Shown: positions 55,292 through 64,000 of the stretch, piece by piece
How the letters are laid out: the number at the start of each line of letters is the position of its first letter
Numbering within the stretch: the first letter of the stretch is position 1
Assembly: GCA_963756495.1 (NCBI GenBank)
Contig: CAVWNS010000005.1
Coordinates: 558,001-622,000, forward strand
Source: DATFDN01 sp963756495
GTDB lineage: Bacteria; Pseudomonadota; Alphaproteobacteria; Acetobacterales; Acetobacteraceae
DNA: 64,000 nt
Reading direction: 5' to 3'
Position numbers and translations under genes: made by a program
Notes under the pieces: model-generated
Databases searched by the model: none
What the model was told of the DNA's origin: nothing
What the model saw: only the letters and a program-made list of their open reading frames with translations

Positions 55292-55495
55292 ATGAGCTAC
55301 GAGCTCCGCGCCAATGGGCGCACCATTGCCCTCTATAAAGATCCCAACGCCGCAATCGAGCGAGCGCGCATGCTGACCCGGTGGACCGCCATCGATGAAG
55401 AACTCGAAATCATCGACACCCGCACCGGCCCCGCCTTCGAACTCGCCTCCTCCATTCGCTGGAGGGACGAACTGGCCAGTCGCATGGGATACTGA
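55292..55495 (+). CDS. Small conserved-looking protein, unknown function
   Basis: 67 residues: MSYELRANGRTIALYKDPNA, AIERARMLTRWTAIDEELEI, RTGPAFELASSIRWRDELAS, RMGY. It is predicted alpha/beta, soluble, without cysteines. GGGGGAA precedes the ATG. Its stop lies at the junction with the integrase remnant, so it may be the last chromosomal gene before the second element, or its C-terminus may be altered. Family not recognised. Confidence 0.65.
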   Translation: MSYELRANGRTIALYKDPNAAIERARMLTRWTAIDEELEIIDTRTGPAFELASSIRWRDELASRMGY

Positions 55496-56339
55496 CGCCT
55501 CACTGCGTTGTCGCGATCGGCACGACCGAGGTGACGCGGGTTCTGGAACCCATTTGGCGCGACAAGCCGGAGACGGCATCGCGGCTACGGGGTCGGATCG
55601 AGGCTGTGCTGGATTACGCCACCTCGCGTGGCTGGCGGACGGGCGACAATCCGGCTCGATGGCGGGGCCATCTGCAAAACCTCCTGCCGGCGCGGGGCAA
55701 GCTTGCTCGCGTGGAACACCATGCCGCGCTGCCCTGGCGCGAAATCAGCGCCCTCATGGCAAGGCTGATGCAGCAATAGGGTGCGGCAGCGCTGGCATTG
55801 CGCTTCGGCATTTTGACGGTGGCGCGAACGGGCGAGGTGATCGGCGCCCGCTGGGCTGAGTTGGATATGAGCAACGCCGTGTGGGCGGTCCCGGCCGGGC
55901 GGGTGAAAGCGGGTCGCGAGCACTGCGTTCCGCTATCCGATGCGGCCTTGGCGGCGTTGCGCGAAGCTGCCGCGCTTTCCATGCCATATGACCCTGTTGG
56001 CAGTGTGGCGAGGCGAGACGGGTTCGTGTTTCCTGGCGGCAAGGTGGCAAGCCGCTGTCCAAAATGGCGATGGCGGTGCTCCTGCGTCGCATGGGGCGCG
56101 GCGACCTGACCGTGCATGGCTTTCACAGCAGCTTCCGCGACTGGTGCGCCGAGGCGACCGGCTATGCGCGCGAGGTGGCCGAGGCCGCACTGGCACACAC
56201 GCTGCGCGACAAGGTGGAGGCTGCCTATCAGCGCGGCGATCTCATGGAGAAGCGGCGTCGGTTGATGGCGGACTGGGCCGTGTTCTGTGCCAAGCCGGCG
56301 CTTGCCGGAGAAGTGATCCCGCTGCGGGCGCGCCGCTGA
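55496..56339 (+). pseudogene. Degenerate P4-type integrase
   Basis: Only the core-binding end and catalytic domain remain: VTRVLEPIWRDKPETASRLR, GRIEAVLDYATSRGWR, then a stop (55777-55779). In the same frame FGILTVARTGEVIGARWAEL holds arginine I. An indel near 56050 precedes MAVLLRRMGRGDLTVHGFHS, SFRDWCAEATGYAREVAEAA (HxxR) and AALAHTLRDKVEAAYQRGDL (H...Y). The N-terminal arm-binding domain is missing. It is of a different sequence type from the guaA-island integrase. The last codon overlaps the DUF4160 gene start (TGATG). Confidence 0.8.
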
Positions 56340-56599
56340 TGCCGGAACTCTCCCGCTTCTTCGGCATCATCATCGCCATGTTCTACGATGGTCACGCGCC
56401 GCCTCACTTCCATGTCCGCTACGGGAGCCAGCGGGCGATCATGGCGATCGAGACGCTAGCCGTGATCGAGGGCAGCTTGTCGCCACGGGTGCGCGGGCTG
56501 GTCACGGAATGGGCGGCGTTGCATCAGGCGGAGTTGCGGGAAAGGTGGCAGGCCGCGCGCCGGCACGAGCCGCTTGCGCCGGTTTCCCCGTTGGAGTGA
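56339..56599 (+). CDS. DUF4160 protein
   Basis: 86 residues: MPELSRFFGIIIAMFYDGHA, PPHFHVRYGSQRAIMAIETL, SLSPRVRGLVTEWAALHQAE. The HAPPHFH motif is the hallmark of DUF4160. It is followed 3 bp later by a DUF2442 gene; the two families very often pair and are suspected, not proven, to form a toxin-antitoxin-like module. The start overlaps the integrase remnant's stop. Confidence 0.85.
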   Translation: MPELSRFFGIIIAMFYDGHAPPHFHVRYGSQRAIMAIETLAVIEGSLSPRVRGLVTEWAALHQAELRERWQAARRHEPLAPVSPLE

Positions 56600-56602
56600 G
56601 CC

Positions 56603-56860
56603 ATGAACCAGGTTGTTGAAGTGCGGCATCTCGGGGGACACCGGCTGTTCCTTTGCTTCGCCGATGGCGCGGAAGGCGAGCTGGACCTTGCGCCGCCTCT
56701 TCGTTTCGACGGAGTGTTTGCGCCGCTGCGCGATCCGGCGGGCTTCGGTCAGGCGCGGGTTGATCCCGAGCTGGGCACGGTGGTCTGGCCCAGCGGCGCG
56801 GACCTTTGCCCGGACGTGCTGCGCGGGTGGCTGCGGGAGGCGCGCGCGGCGGCGGAATAA
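56603..56860 (+). CDS. DUF2442 protein
   Basis: 85 residues: MNQVVEVRHLGGHRLFLCFA, EGELDLAPPLRFDGVFAPLR, FGQARVDPELGTVVWPSGAD, LCPDVL. This is the complete DUF2442 pattern (beta-rich NrdJb-like fold). It is paired with the DUF4160 gene. Function is unknown. GGAG precedes the ATG. Confidence 0.88.
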   Translation: MNQVVEVRHLGGHRLFLCFADGAEGELDLAPPLRFDGVFAPLRDPAGFGQARVDPELGTVVWPSGADLCPDVLRGWLREARAAAE

Positions 56861-57530
56861 CTGCGCGCGATTGATGGTGTTGGATCCGCCAACGCCCGAA
56901 GAAGAAACCCTGGCAGGCGGAGCCGGCGCGATCGGAGACCGCCAGTATTGGCGCGGCAGGACTTGGACGCCGAACGCCTTCTGATCGATTTGCTATTGCA
57001 AGGCGGGGGAGCGGCGGGGCGGTGTCACTCAGCCGATACTCGGGTGTTTGCAAATATACGCAGCCTATTATTAAGCATCATGCCAAGTTGGCTTATCCAA
57101 CAGGCAAGTGTCTAGGGGACTGCGAACGCTAAGATGAAGTGAGCATTGCCGATTTGGGCAAGGCGATGTTGGCTGTGCCAACGTGGCTATTTGCAATGGG
57201 AGAATAGTCATCTGCCAGAAAACCTGGCATCCTTCGGACTGGTCGTCCGACGCGCCGTTATTCGTTTGCAACCCGCGCTTTGGACTGATTATCTTGTTCG
57301 GGTCGGGCGAATCGTTCGCCATGCCGGCGCCGATGCGAAAAGACCTCCCTCGACGGTGCAAACGTCGAGGGAGGCCCGAACAGATGGGTTTGAAGGATTC
57401 CCGTCTGATGCGCGCGTGCGCGCTTAGGGAAGCTTAGCATTGGCGGTAGCGCCGTCCACAGCTTGTTGACCGGCACCAGATATTCCGCCCGCTCCCGATG
57501 CGCGCCCGCCCTGTTTGGAGAGGGCTGGGC
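56861..57530. other. 670-bp stretch with no convincing gene
   Basis: Holds a 36-codon frame at 56874-56984 (MVLDPPTPEEETLAGG) without clear support, an AT-richer block at 57040-57330 with broken frames, and one strong hairpin at 57344-57374. Possibly decayed element sequence. Confidence 0.5.
57344..57374 (-). terminator. Orphan intrinsic terminator on the minus strand
   Basis: Perfect 12-bp stem CCTCCCTCGACG / CGTCGAGGGAGG around a 7-base loop. On the minus strand it is followed by TCTTTTC. No minus-strand gene is left upstream of it now, so the gene it served may have been displaced by the IS481 insertion. Confidence 0.6.
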
Positions 57531-57728
57531 TTGACTAGTTCGGAGACGAATAACTCGTCGTGGATCACGGCGGACGAGGCCGCGTGCCGCGCGGACGTAA
57601 CGCCCGAGTGCATCGGGCAATGGGTTCGTCGATATGGGATCGGCCGCAACGTCGCCGGGCGGCTGCGGATCGAGCAGGAGGCGCTTGATCGCCTCCTGGC
57701 GGGCGAGCCGGTGGCGAGGGCGAGCTGA
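57531..57728 (+). CDS. Small HTH protein, excisionase-like
   Basis: About 65 residues from TTG with GGAGAGGG upstream: LTSSETNNSSWITADEAACR, ADVTPECIGQWVRRYGIGRN, VAGRLRIEQEALDRLLAGEP. This is a MerR/excisionase-type winged helix (TADEAA ... IxxWVRRYGI). It may be the directionality factor or regulator of the degraded element. IS481 copy 2 begins 30 bp after its stop. An ATG at 57498 is an alternative start. Confidence 0.6.
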   Translation: MTSSETNNSSWITADEAACRADVTPECIGQWVRRYGIGRNVAGRLRIEQEALDRLLAGEPVARAS

Positions 57729-57868
57729 TGCATCCTGGCGCCTTCGAGAGACTGAAGTGTAGAAGTCTTGACATGATCTGACGGACGGTTTGACTTGGTG
57801 GGCGAAGAGGTCGGGGCGCGGAGCCATAGGCGAAGCGCAGCGCCCCGGCCGGAGCCACGGGAGAGACC

Positions 57869-58972
57869 GTGATGACGACAACCGAGCGCAAGGTGATCAA
57901 GGCCAAGGTCGGCTTGCTGGAGCTGGCCAAGCAGCTGGGCAGCGTAACCCAGGCTTGCCGGGTGATGGGCTACAGCCGCGACAGCTTCTACCGGTTCCGC
58001 GACCTGTACGAGAAGGGCGGCGATTTGGCGCTGGCCGAGATCACCCGCTCCAAGCCCAACATGAAGAACCGCGCCGCGCCCGAGGTGGAAGCAGCCGTGG
58101 TGGCGATGGCCATCGATCAGCCGGCCTGGGGCCAGGCGCGGGCCGCCAACGAGCTGAAGAAGCGCGGCACCGAAGTCTCGCCCTTCGGCGTCCGATGCAT
58201 CTGGATGCGCCACGACCTGGAGACCATGAGGAAGCGGCTGAAGGCGCTGGAAGCCAAGGTGGCCCAGGACGGCGGCGTGCTCACCGAGAGCCAGTTGGTC
58301 GCGCTGGAGAAGGCCAAGCTGGACAAGGAAGCCCACGGCGAGTTCGACAGCGAGCATCCCGGCTACTGCCTGGCGCAGGACACCTTCTATGTCGGCACGC
58401 TGAAGGGAGTCGGGCGCGTCTATCAGCAGACGGTGATCGACACCTACAGCAAGGTCGGCTTTGCCAAGCTCTACACCCGCAAGACGCCGCTGACGGCGGC
58501 CGACATCCTGAACGACCGGGTGATCCCGTTCTTCGACGAGCACGGCATTCGGGTCGACAGGATCCTGACTGATCGCGGCACCGAGTATTGCGGGGCCCAT
58601 GACCGTCACGAATATGAACTCTACCTCGCCGTCGAGAACATCGACCACACTCGGACCAAGGTGAAAACCCTCCGTGGCCATTCCACCGGTCCTTCGGACC
58701 GGCGGAACCTGCGGCCACTCCGCCCTCAGACCAACGGGATCTGCGAGCGGTTTCACAAGACGCTGCTCGACGAGTTTTACCGGGTGGCGTTCCGCAGGAA
58801 GGTCTACGACACGCCGGACGCCCTGCAGGCCGATCTGGACGAGTGGCTGGCGGTCTACAACGAGCAGCGCACCCATCAGGGACGATGCTGCTTCGGCAAA
58901 ACCCCGATGCAGACATTCCTCGACAGCGCCGATCAGGCGCGCGAAAAGCAGAACGTGGCGGAGGCGGCATAG
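57869..58972 (+). CDS. IS481 transposase, copy 2
   Basis: 367 residues, identical to copy 1 except CERFHK for CEQFHK. HTH at LAKQLGSVTQACRVMGYSRD; DDE core residues lie in CLAQDTFYVG, ILTDRGTEYCG and PQTNGICERFHKTLLDEF. CERFHK is the family consensus, so copy 2 looks closer to the active parent. It contains the same in-frame hairpin-coded insertion before PQTNG. Confidence 0.93.
   Translation: MMTTTERKVIKAKVGLLELAKQLGSVTQACRVMGYSRDSFYRFRDLYEKGGDLALAEITRSKPNMKNRAAPEVEAAVVAMAIDQPAWGQARAANELKKRGTEVSPFGVRCIWMRHDLETMRKRLKALEAKVAQDGGVLTESQLVALEKAKLDKEAHGEFDSEHPGYCLAQDTFYVGTLKGVGRVYQQTVIDTYSKVGFAKLYTRKTPLTAADILNDRVIPFFDEHGIRVDRILTDRGTEYCGAHDRHEYELYLAVENIDHTRTKVKTLRGHSTGPSDRRNLRPLRPQTNGICERFHKTLLDEFYRVAFRRKVYDTPDALQADLDEWLAVYNEQRTHQGRCCFGKTPMQTFLDSADQAREKQNVAEAA
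58674..58718. repeat. In-frame hairpin segment inside the IS481 transposase (copy 2)
   Basis: Nested inverted repeats GTGGCC/GGCCAC, TTCC/GGAA and CCGGTCC/GGACCGG around TTC. Identical to 33626-33670 on the other strand. Confidence 0.6.
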
Positions 58973-59056
58973 CGGAACCACACGACAGCTTCGATCCGGC
59001 GGACACCCACCACGCCAGATCGACAGTCCGTCAGGTCAAATAGAAACTTCTACAAA

Positions 59057-59269
59057 TGAAGGCCCGAAAGCACCCTTGAGTTCGCGCGAATCCCTGAAGC
59101 TACAGGCAGATTCGGTATCAGCCGGACCCGCCTCTATTGTGAGGCCGCGCTGGGCAACATCAAGCTGGTGAAACTGGGCAACGCAACGCTAGTGGACGTC
59201 GCCAGCCTGCGCGCCTTCATGTCCGGGCTTTCGGGGGCGGTTCTGCGCGCCCCGAAGATCTCCGCCTGA
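59057..59269 (+). pseudogene. C-terminal HTH gene remnant
   Basis: Open from just inside the IS481 flank and without a start codon: EFARIPEATGRFGISRTRLY, CEAALGNIKLVKLGNATLVD, VASLRAFMSGLSG, stop at 59269. The FGISRTRLYxxAxxGxIKLVKLG pattern is an excisionase/AlpA-like winged helix. The N-terminus was probably lost in the IS481 event. Confidence 0.6.
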
Positions 59270-59569
59270 AACACAACCGCCGGCCCCTGCTGGGAACCGG
59301 CGGCATCGCTAATCGGGGATGTTGAGCCAACCACATCCTACGCGATCGCCACGGTGCGCGCCAGCACGGCCGGCATGGAGACATGCCGTGCATATTCATT
59401 CCATTATCCAAACACCTTTCGGGCAGCGCCGCGGCTCGCCGCGCTCCATGCCCCAGCGCCGGCGCTATCCTGCTGGCGAGTGCCAGCTTGCTCGCCCCGC
59501 CGCTGCCCTCGATCGTGGCGCCGACGCCCGGCTCGGCTCGGGCCATGTCCAGCGCACGGCGGGATTGCT
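59270..59569. other. Leader region, no firm gene
   Basis: A frame at 59319-59573 (containing MPQRRRYPAGECQLARP and ending in an ATGA overlap with the next gene) could encode a small protein, but has no family support. A weak inverted repeat AACACAACCGCCGGCCCC...GGAACCGGCGG lies at 59270-59305, possibly a terminator without a T-run. Confidence 0.35.
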
Positions 59570-60061
59570 ATGAGCCGCCGCGATCGTCTTCACAACTGCC
59601 GGCGCGAGGACGTGGCCCGCGCCATCGTCATGCTTCAGCAGGCCGGACATCTCGCGCATGTCGAGTTGTTCCGGGGTGTCATGCAAGGCGCCATCGGGCT
59701 CGGCGTGATCAGCAGCCGGGAAACGCCCTGGAACGCAGCCGACGTGCCGAGCGGCGCGCACCCGACGATCCTGCTCATTGGGGATGACGATTACTGCTCC
59801 ACCGGCCCCCCCGGCTGGCGCGCGGCACGCGGCGCCCTCTCCTGGACCCGCGCCGCGATCGTGCATGGCGCTGGGGCAACGCCTGAGTGCTATCGGGACG
59901 CGGTGATCGCGGCCGTGCACTACAAGCGGCTGCTCCTGGTCGAAACCGATTTCACGCATATGGAGGAGTGGGCCGCCGCGGTGGCTGGCAAGCCCACGCT
60001 GAAGGTCGTGCCGACCGATGGACTGCACCCGATCGCGCCGTTGCGGGAGATGGTCCAATGA
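59570..60061 (+). CDS. Hypothetical protein of a mobile element
   Basis: 163 residues: MSRRDRLHNCRREDVARAIV, MLQQAGHLAHVELFRG, THPTI-like AHPTILLIGDDDYCSTGPPG, VIAAVHYKRLLLVETDF, KVVPTDGLHPIAPLREMVQ. It looks like a soluble alpha/beta protein. Its stop overlaps the next start (ATGA), and the next two genes are chained the same way, so it is the first member of a replication-type operon. Family not recognised. Confidence 0.6.
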   Translation: MSRRDRLHNCRREDVARAIVMLQQAGHLAHVELFRGVMQGAIGLGVISSRETPWNAADVPSGAHPTILLIGDDDYCSTGPPGWRAARGALSWTRAAIVHGAGATPECYRDAVIAAVHYKRLLLVETDFTHMEEWAAAVAGKPTLKVVPTDGLHPIAPLREMVQ

Positions 60062-60183
60062 GCAGCGACACCATGACCATCATCAGCGCCCGCAACCGCC
60101 GGCTCGCCAAGCTGGTGGCCGCCGGCGCCGTGATCCGGTTCCGTGTGGCCGAGTTGCGTCGGCTGGCGGGAGGCGCGGCATGA
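60058..60183 (+). CDS. Small basic peptide gene
   Basis: 41 residues: MSSDTMTIISARNRRLAKLV, AAGAVIRFRVAELRRLAGGA. It is helical and basic. It overlaps the genes on both sides by 4 bp (ATGA at 60058 and 60180), which supports real translation. Unknown function; it may bind DNA. Confidence 0.6.
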   Translation: MSSDTMTIISARNRRLAKLVAAGAVIRFRVAELRRLAGGAA

Positions 60184-61026
60184 ACGCCCACGACATCGCC
60201 TCTCGCTTCGGGCTGCGTTGGTCCGCCCATTCCTGGCGCGGCCGCTGCCCGGCTTGCGACTACACGGCTTTCAGTGTCCGCACGGGACGCCTCGGCCGCG
60301 CGCTGCTCTACTGTGCTAACGGCTGCGACCGAGAACGGTGCGATCAAGCGCGTCATGGGCGGGTCGTGGCAGCCGCCGAAGCGGGCCGAAGCGGCGGATT
60401 TTGCCGAGCGGCGCGCCGCCAAGCAGGCGAAGGCGCTGGCCCTGTGGAATGGCTCGGAACCGGCGGTGGGAACGCTGGTGCAGGAATACGGGATCGCACG
60501 GGCGTTGCCAGACCTCGCCGCATCTACCGCGCTGCGGTTTCGCCTTGAGACCCCCCACCCAGAAGGCGGGCGCCTGCCCGCGATGATCGCGCTGGTAACG
60601 GACGCGACTGGCGCGCCGATCGCGGTGCATCGCACCTACCTTCGCCACGACGGCACGGGCAAGGCCGCTGTGGAACCGGCGAAGGCGTCGCTCGGCCCGG
60701 TGTGGGGCGGCGCCATCCGGCTCGATCCTGTTGCCCCCGAACTGGTGATCGGCGAGGGCATCGAAACCAGTGCCAGCGCCGCGGTTCTGCTTGGGTTGCC
60801 CGCATGGGCCGCCCTCTCGGCTGGCAATCTCGCCGATGGTCTGGTGCTGCCGCCTGAGGTGCGATCCGTGGTGATCGCCGCTGATCCTGATAGCGCCGGG
60901 CAGAAGGCGGCGGGGGAAGCCTGGCATCGATGGAGGGCCCAAGGGCGCCTTGTGCGGCTCGCCACTCCGGACGGGGTAGGCGACTTCAATGACGTGCTGC
61001 GCGCGCGGGAGACGGCCCATGCCTGA
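60180..61026 (+). CDS. Toprim-domain primase-like protein, one frameshift
   Basis: Begins MNAHDIASRFGLRWSAHSWR, then a zinc ribbon GRCPACDYTAF ... LLYCANGCD. After an indel near 60340 comes a linker, then VTDATGAPIAVHRTYLRHDG, KASLGPVWGGAIRL and the Toprim core ELVIGEGIETSASAAVLLGL, VVIAADPDSAGQKAAGEAWH (E and DxD). This is the DUF7146/Toprim_3 primase type of phage satellites and plasmids, here probably for element replication. About 281 residues after repair. The stop overlaps the DUF3987 gene. Confidence 0.8.
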
Positions 61027-62530
61027 CGCCAGCGGCTACACAATGAAGGATGAGCCGGCGGCCGAGCCGTGGCCCGACCCGGATACGAGCGTGCTGCGTG
61101 CCGAAGCCGCTCCCGCCGCCATGTTCCCCACCGGCGTGCTGCCGCCATTCTGGGCGCGCTGGGCGGCCGAGGCGGCCGAGGCGGCTGGGGCAGTAGCTCC
61201 GACTACGTCGCTGGCGCGCTACTGGCCGCTGCCGGGGCGCTGCTGGGCAATGCGGCTTGGGGATCGCCTTGGCCGGGCTGGCGCGAGCCGCCCGCCCTCA
61301 TGGTCGCGCTGATCGGCCGGCCCAGCGCCGGCAAATCCCCCGCGATGTATGCGGTGACGACGCTGCTGGGGCGCCTGCAATCCGCGATGAACCTCGATTA
61401 TGGCGATCGCACCAAGACGCACGCCGCCGCCGCACAAGAGGCGAAGGAACGCCACGCGAAATGGGCGGCGGAAGTGAAGGAGGCGGTGAGCAAAAGCGGG
61501 CCGCCGCCCGCGATGCCGGATGGCGCGCTCGCGCCTGCCCCGATCCAGAAACGCCGCCTCTACTCGACCGATCCGACCGTCGCCAAGGCCGAACGCATGA
61601 GCGCGGGCAATCCATTCGGCCTGCTGCTGCATCGCGACGAGCTGGCCGGCTGGCTTGCCGGCATGGACCAATTCAACGGCTCGGCTGGAAGCGACCGCGC
61701 CTTTTGGCTGCAAGCCTGGGGTGGTCAGGATTGGTCGCCTGATCGCTGCAAGGACGGCGATGCCGAGATAGCGGTGCCGCACCTGCTTTGGAGCGTGCTG
61801 GGAGGTATCCAGCCCGACCGCGCCGCATCCCTCCTCCTGGCCGGCGACGATGACGGCTTAACCGCGCGCTTCCTCTACATCTGGCCGGAGCCAAGGCCAC
61901 CGCGGCGCCCAACGGTCGCGCCTGATACGGACGCCGCCGAGGCGGCGCTGGCACGGCTTCGGAGCCTGCCCTGGTCCGAGGCACCGGCCTGCCGGGTGCT
62001 GCCCTTCACGGAAGCAGCGGCGGTGGTAGTGCAGCAATGGCGCGAGCACGTCGCGGTGATGGAGGCGGGCGCGTCCGGCCTGTTCCTGTCATGGCTTGGC
62101 AAGCTGCCCGGCTTCGCCGTGCGGCTGGCGGTGATCCTGCAACACCTCGCCTGGTGCGTTTCGGATGGCGACCCTCCCGACGTCATCAGCGAAAAGTCGA
62201 TTGTGCGTGCCGTGACGTTGCTTGACGGCTATGCCGTGCCGATGGCCCGGCGCACGTTCGGGCAAGCCGCGCTGCCGCAACAGGAGCGAGATGCCCGTAC
62301 ATTGGCCCAATGGCTGATCGGCCGTTCGCCCCTGCCGGCAACGATCAATGCACGCGAGATGCGCCGCATGGCGGACGGGCCGGGGATCGGGGATGCCGGG
62401 CGGATGGCGGCGGGGCTGCGCGAGCTGGCCGAGGCGGACTGGCTCCGGCCGGCGGGCGGACGGGAAGCAGGGGCTACGCATGAGATTTCGCTCGCCTGCC
62501 CGGTGCTGACGCGTGATGACGTGCCCTCGC
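61019..62530 (+). CDS. DUF3987 protein, one frameshift, 3' end cut by ISAs1
   Basis: Starts MPDASGYTMKDEPAAEPWPD. An indel near 61190 precedes YVAGALLAAAGALLGNAAWG, then ALIGRPSAGKSPAMYAVTTL (P-loop-like), GLLLHRDELAGWLAGMDQFN and IQPDRAASLLLAGDDDGLTA, the DUF3987 helicase/primase-associated core. The frame then runs into the transposase leader, so the last part is missing; the exact junction near 62530 is not resolved. It works next to a Toprim primase in many integrated elements. Confidence 0.75.
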
Positions 62531-62549
62531 GATGGCGGAGGAACGGGGC

Positions 62550-63693
62550 ATGTCGATCGAGAATCTGGTGCAGCATTTCGGCGCAGTTGAGGACCCACGC
62601 TGCTGCAGCAAGATCGAACACCGCCTGCTCGATATCCTGGTGATCGCGGTATGCGCGGTGATCGCCTGCGCGGACAGTTGGGACGACATCGCGCTATATG
62701 GCCGCAGCAAGCTGGCCTGGCTCAGAACCTTCCTGGAACTGCCCAACGGCATCCCCTCGCACGACACCTTCCGGCGCGTCTTCATGTTGATCGATCCCGA
62801 CGCCTTCGAGGCCGGGTTCACGGCCTGGGTCGGCTCACTCGCGGCGCGCTTCGAGCGCGAGGTGGTCGCCATTGACGGCAAGACGATCCGGCGTTCGTTT
62901 GATCACGGGCGGGAGCAGTCGCCGCTGCACCTGGTCAGCGCCTGGGCCAGCGAGCAGGGCCTCGTGCTGGGCCAGCAGTGCGTGGATGGCAAGTCGAACG
63001 AGATCACGGCCGTCCCGGAGCTGCTGGACCAGTTGGCTCTGGAGAACAGCATCGTGACGCTGGACGCTATGGGGTGCCAGACCGCGATCGCGGAACGGAT
63101 CCTGGCGCGCGGGGGGCGACTACCTGCTGACGCTCAAGGCCAATCACCCCCTGGCGCATGAGGCCGTGGTCAAGCACTTCGACGAGCACTGCTTTTGCCG
63201 TGGCGCTCCCAGCCGCGCGGACTGCGACGCCTTCGACGACACCCATGGTCGCCTGGTCCGCCGCCGCGTGTTCGCCAGCACCGAGGCCGCGACCCTAGAA
63301 GCCCTGAGCGGCTGGCCTGGGCTGCACACCGTGTTGGCCGTGGAGACCATCCGCAGCGTCAACAGCGCCCCCAAAGTCGAGAGCGAGATCCGCTACTTCC
63401 TGTCGAGCTGCCGCGACGATCCGGCCATCCTCGGCCAGGCGATCCGGACGCACTGGTCCATCGAGAACGCACTCCACTGGGTGCTCGACGTCACCTTCCG
63501 CGAGGACGACAGCCGTGTGCGGGATCGCACGGCCGCGCGCAACCTGGCGGTCCTGCGCAAGATCGCAATCAACCTCGTCGGCCGTGACCCGTCAACCAAG
63601 GCCAGTATGCGCGCCAAGCGCAAAAGAGCCGCTTGGAACGATGACTACATGCTCCGGCTCCTGGCAGGTGATACCAACCCGCCTAGAGAGTGA
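62550..63693 (+). CDS. ISAs1-family transposase, one frameshift
   Basis: Starts MSIENLVQHFGAVEDPRCCS, KIEHRLLDILVIAVCAVIAC (DDE_Tnp_1 associated domain), FEREVVAIDGKTIRRSFDHG with the first aspartate, and VTLDAMGCQTAIAERILARG with the second. A one-base slip in a run of G near 63115 precedes DYLLTLKANHPLAHEAVVKH, then HWSIENALHWVLDVTFREDD with the catalytic glutamate. Normal length once repaired. Its 3' end overlaps the convergent IS630 gene. Confidence 0.88.
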
Positions 63694-64000
63694 CACACGC
63701 CCACTCCCTTGCGCCGACGGAGCTGATGCGGTCAGGGTCGTTGACGAAGAAATGCCAGGCGGTCCGGCACGCCTCGACGATGGCGTCGTAGCCGTCCCAC
63801 ACCAGGGCGCACAGCCGGTTAGCGCGGAGGTATTGCCAGACGTTCTCCATCGGGTTCAGTTCCGGGGAGTACGGCGGCAGCGGCAGGAGTGTGATGTTGT
63901 CGGGCACGCCGAGACGGACGCCCCGCTGATGCCATCCGGCGCTGTCGCAGACCAGCACGGCGTGAGCGCCGGGTGCGACCTGGGTGCTAATTTCGGCCAG
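63683..64000 (-). CDS. IS630-family transposase, partial at the window edge
   Basis: The C-terminal half of an IS630 DDE transposase: LVCDSAGWHQRGVRLGVPDN holds the second aspartate, LLPLPPYSPELNPMENVWQY the glutamate (PYSPELNPIE motif), then LRANRLCALVWDGYDAIVEA and the end GAREWACVTL. The frame is open to the last base of the window, so the 5' part lies outside. Confidence 0.88.
   Translation of the reverse strand: MAEISTQVAPGAHAVLVCDSAGWHQRGVRLGVPDNITLLPLPPYSPELNPMENVWQYLRANRLCALVWDGYDAIVEACRTAWHFFVNDPDRISSVGAREWACVTL

Larger units (their letters stand above)
57758..59054 (+). mobile_element. IS481-family insertion sequence, copy 2
   Basis: The element is 1297 bp, ends TGTAGAAGT...ACTTCTACA, and is nearly identical to copy 1 but inverted relative to it. 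No target duplication is seen: the left flank ends CTGAAG and the right begins AATGAAG. It separates two HTH gene pieces. Confidence 0.9.

Noticed and set aside
57071..57361. 96-residue minus-strand frame in the gap after DUF2442
   Set aside because: No ribosome-binding site, no family pattern, and it crosses the strong hairpin at 57344.
33290..59054. The two IS481 copies as the ends of a composite transposon
   Set aside because: The segment between them contains attR and about 14 kb of intact core genes, and neither copy has target duplications.

Overview
The window is GC-rich, densely packed alphaproteobacterial chromosome, most likely Rhodospirillales/Acetobacteraceae-like. That placement is an inference from gene families and neighbourhoods: NDUFA12-like complex I subunit, mlaD and DUF2155 in a row, DUF1491, a coq7 family hydroxylase, and an adenosylcobalamin-RNR-type TSCPD protein. 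No rRNA or tRNA gene was seen.

Layout. 1-9.5 kb: end of a hydantoinase A gene, a pentapeptide-repeat protein with a channel-like C-terminus, a SixA-type phosphatase, an RND efflux pair, and a string of small stress-type genes ending in a candidate sRNA with a strong terminator. 9.5-14.5 kb: a GH5 hydrolase and two membrane glycosyltransferases, then a DUF482 acyltransferase. 14.5-23.4 kb: housekeeping genes (RidA, TSCPD protein, NDUFA12, mlaD, DUF2155, otsB, HAD, methyltransferase, DUF2007, polyprenyl synthase, guaA). Almost all of these are frameshifted, which looks like sequence error rather than decay.

23.34-41.34 kb: an 18-kb genomic island integrated at the 3' end of guaA. It is bounded by a 16-bp direct repeat and carries a P4-type tyrosine integrase next to the left end. 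Its left half is IS wreckage and metabolic cargo: IS110 and IS3 remnants, a TetR gene with two operators, an oxidoreductase split by a complete IS21 element, a zinc-ribbon MBL hydrolase, and a dapA-like gene cut by an IS481 element. Its right half is a co-directional block of defence genes: a Gabija pair (gajA, gajB), a RES-type toxin with its antitoxin, and an Mrr-like nuclease. Removing the island would put the serine/alanine-glyoxylate-type aminotransferase gene 13 bp downstream of guaA.

41.35-55.5 kb: intact core and metabolic genes. These are the aminotransferase, a polytopic membrane protein, an NMT1/ThiY-type ABC importer, two SDRs, DUF1491, a beta-propeller protein, coq7, dsbB, a GST, two class III CoA-transferases and a ferritin-like protein.

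55.5-64 kb: a second, degraded integrative element. It holds a decayed integrase, a DUF4160/DUF2442 pair, HTH genes, a second nearly identical IS481 copy, and a Toprim primase-like gene with a DUF3987 gene. It runs into ISAs1 and IS630 transposases at the window edge.
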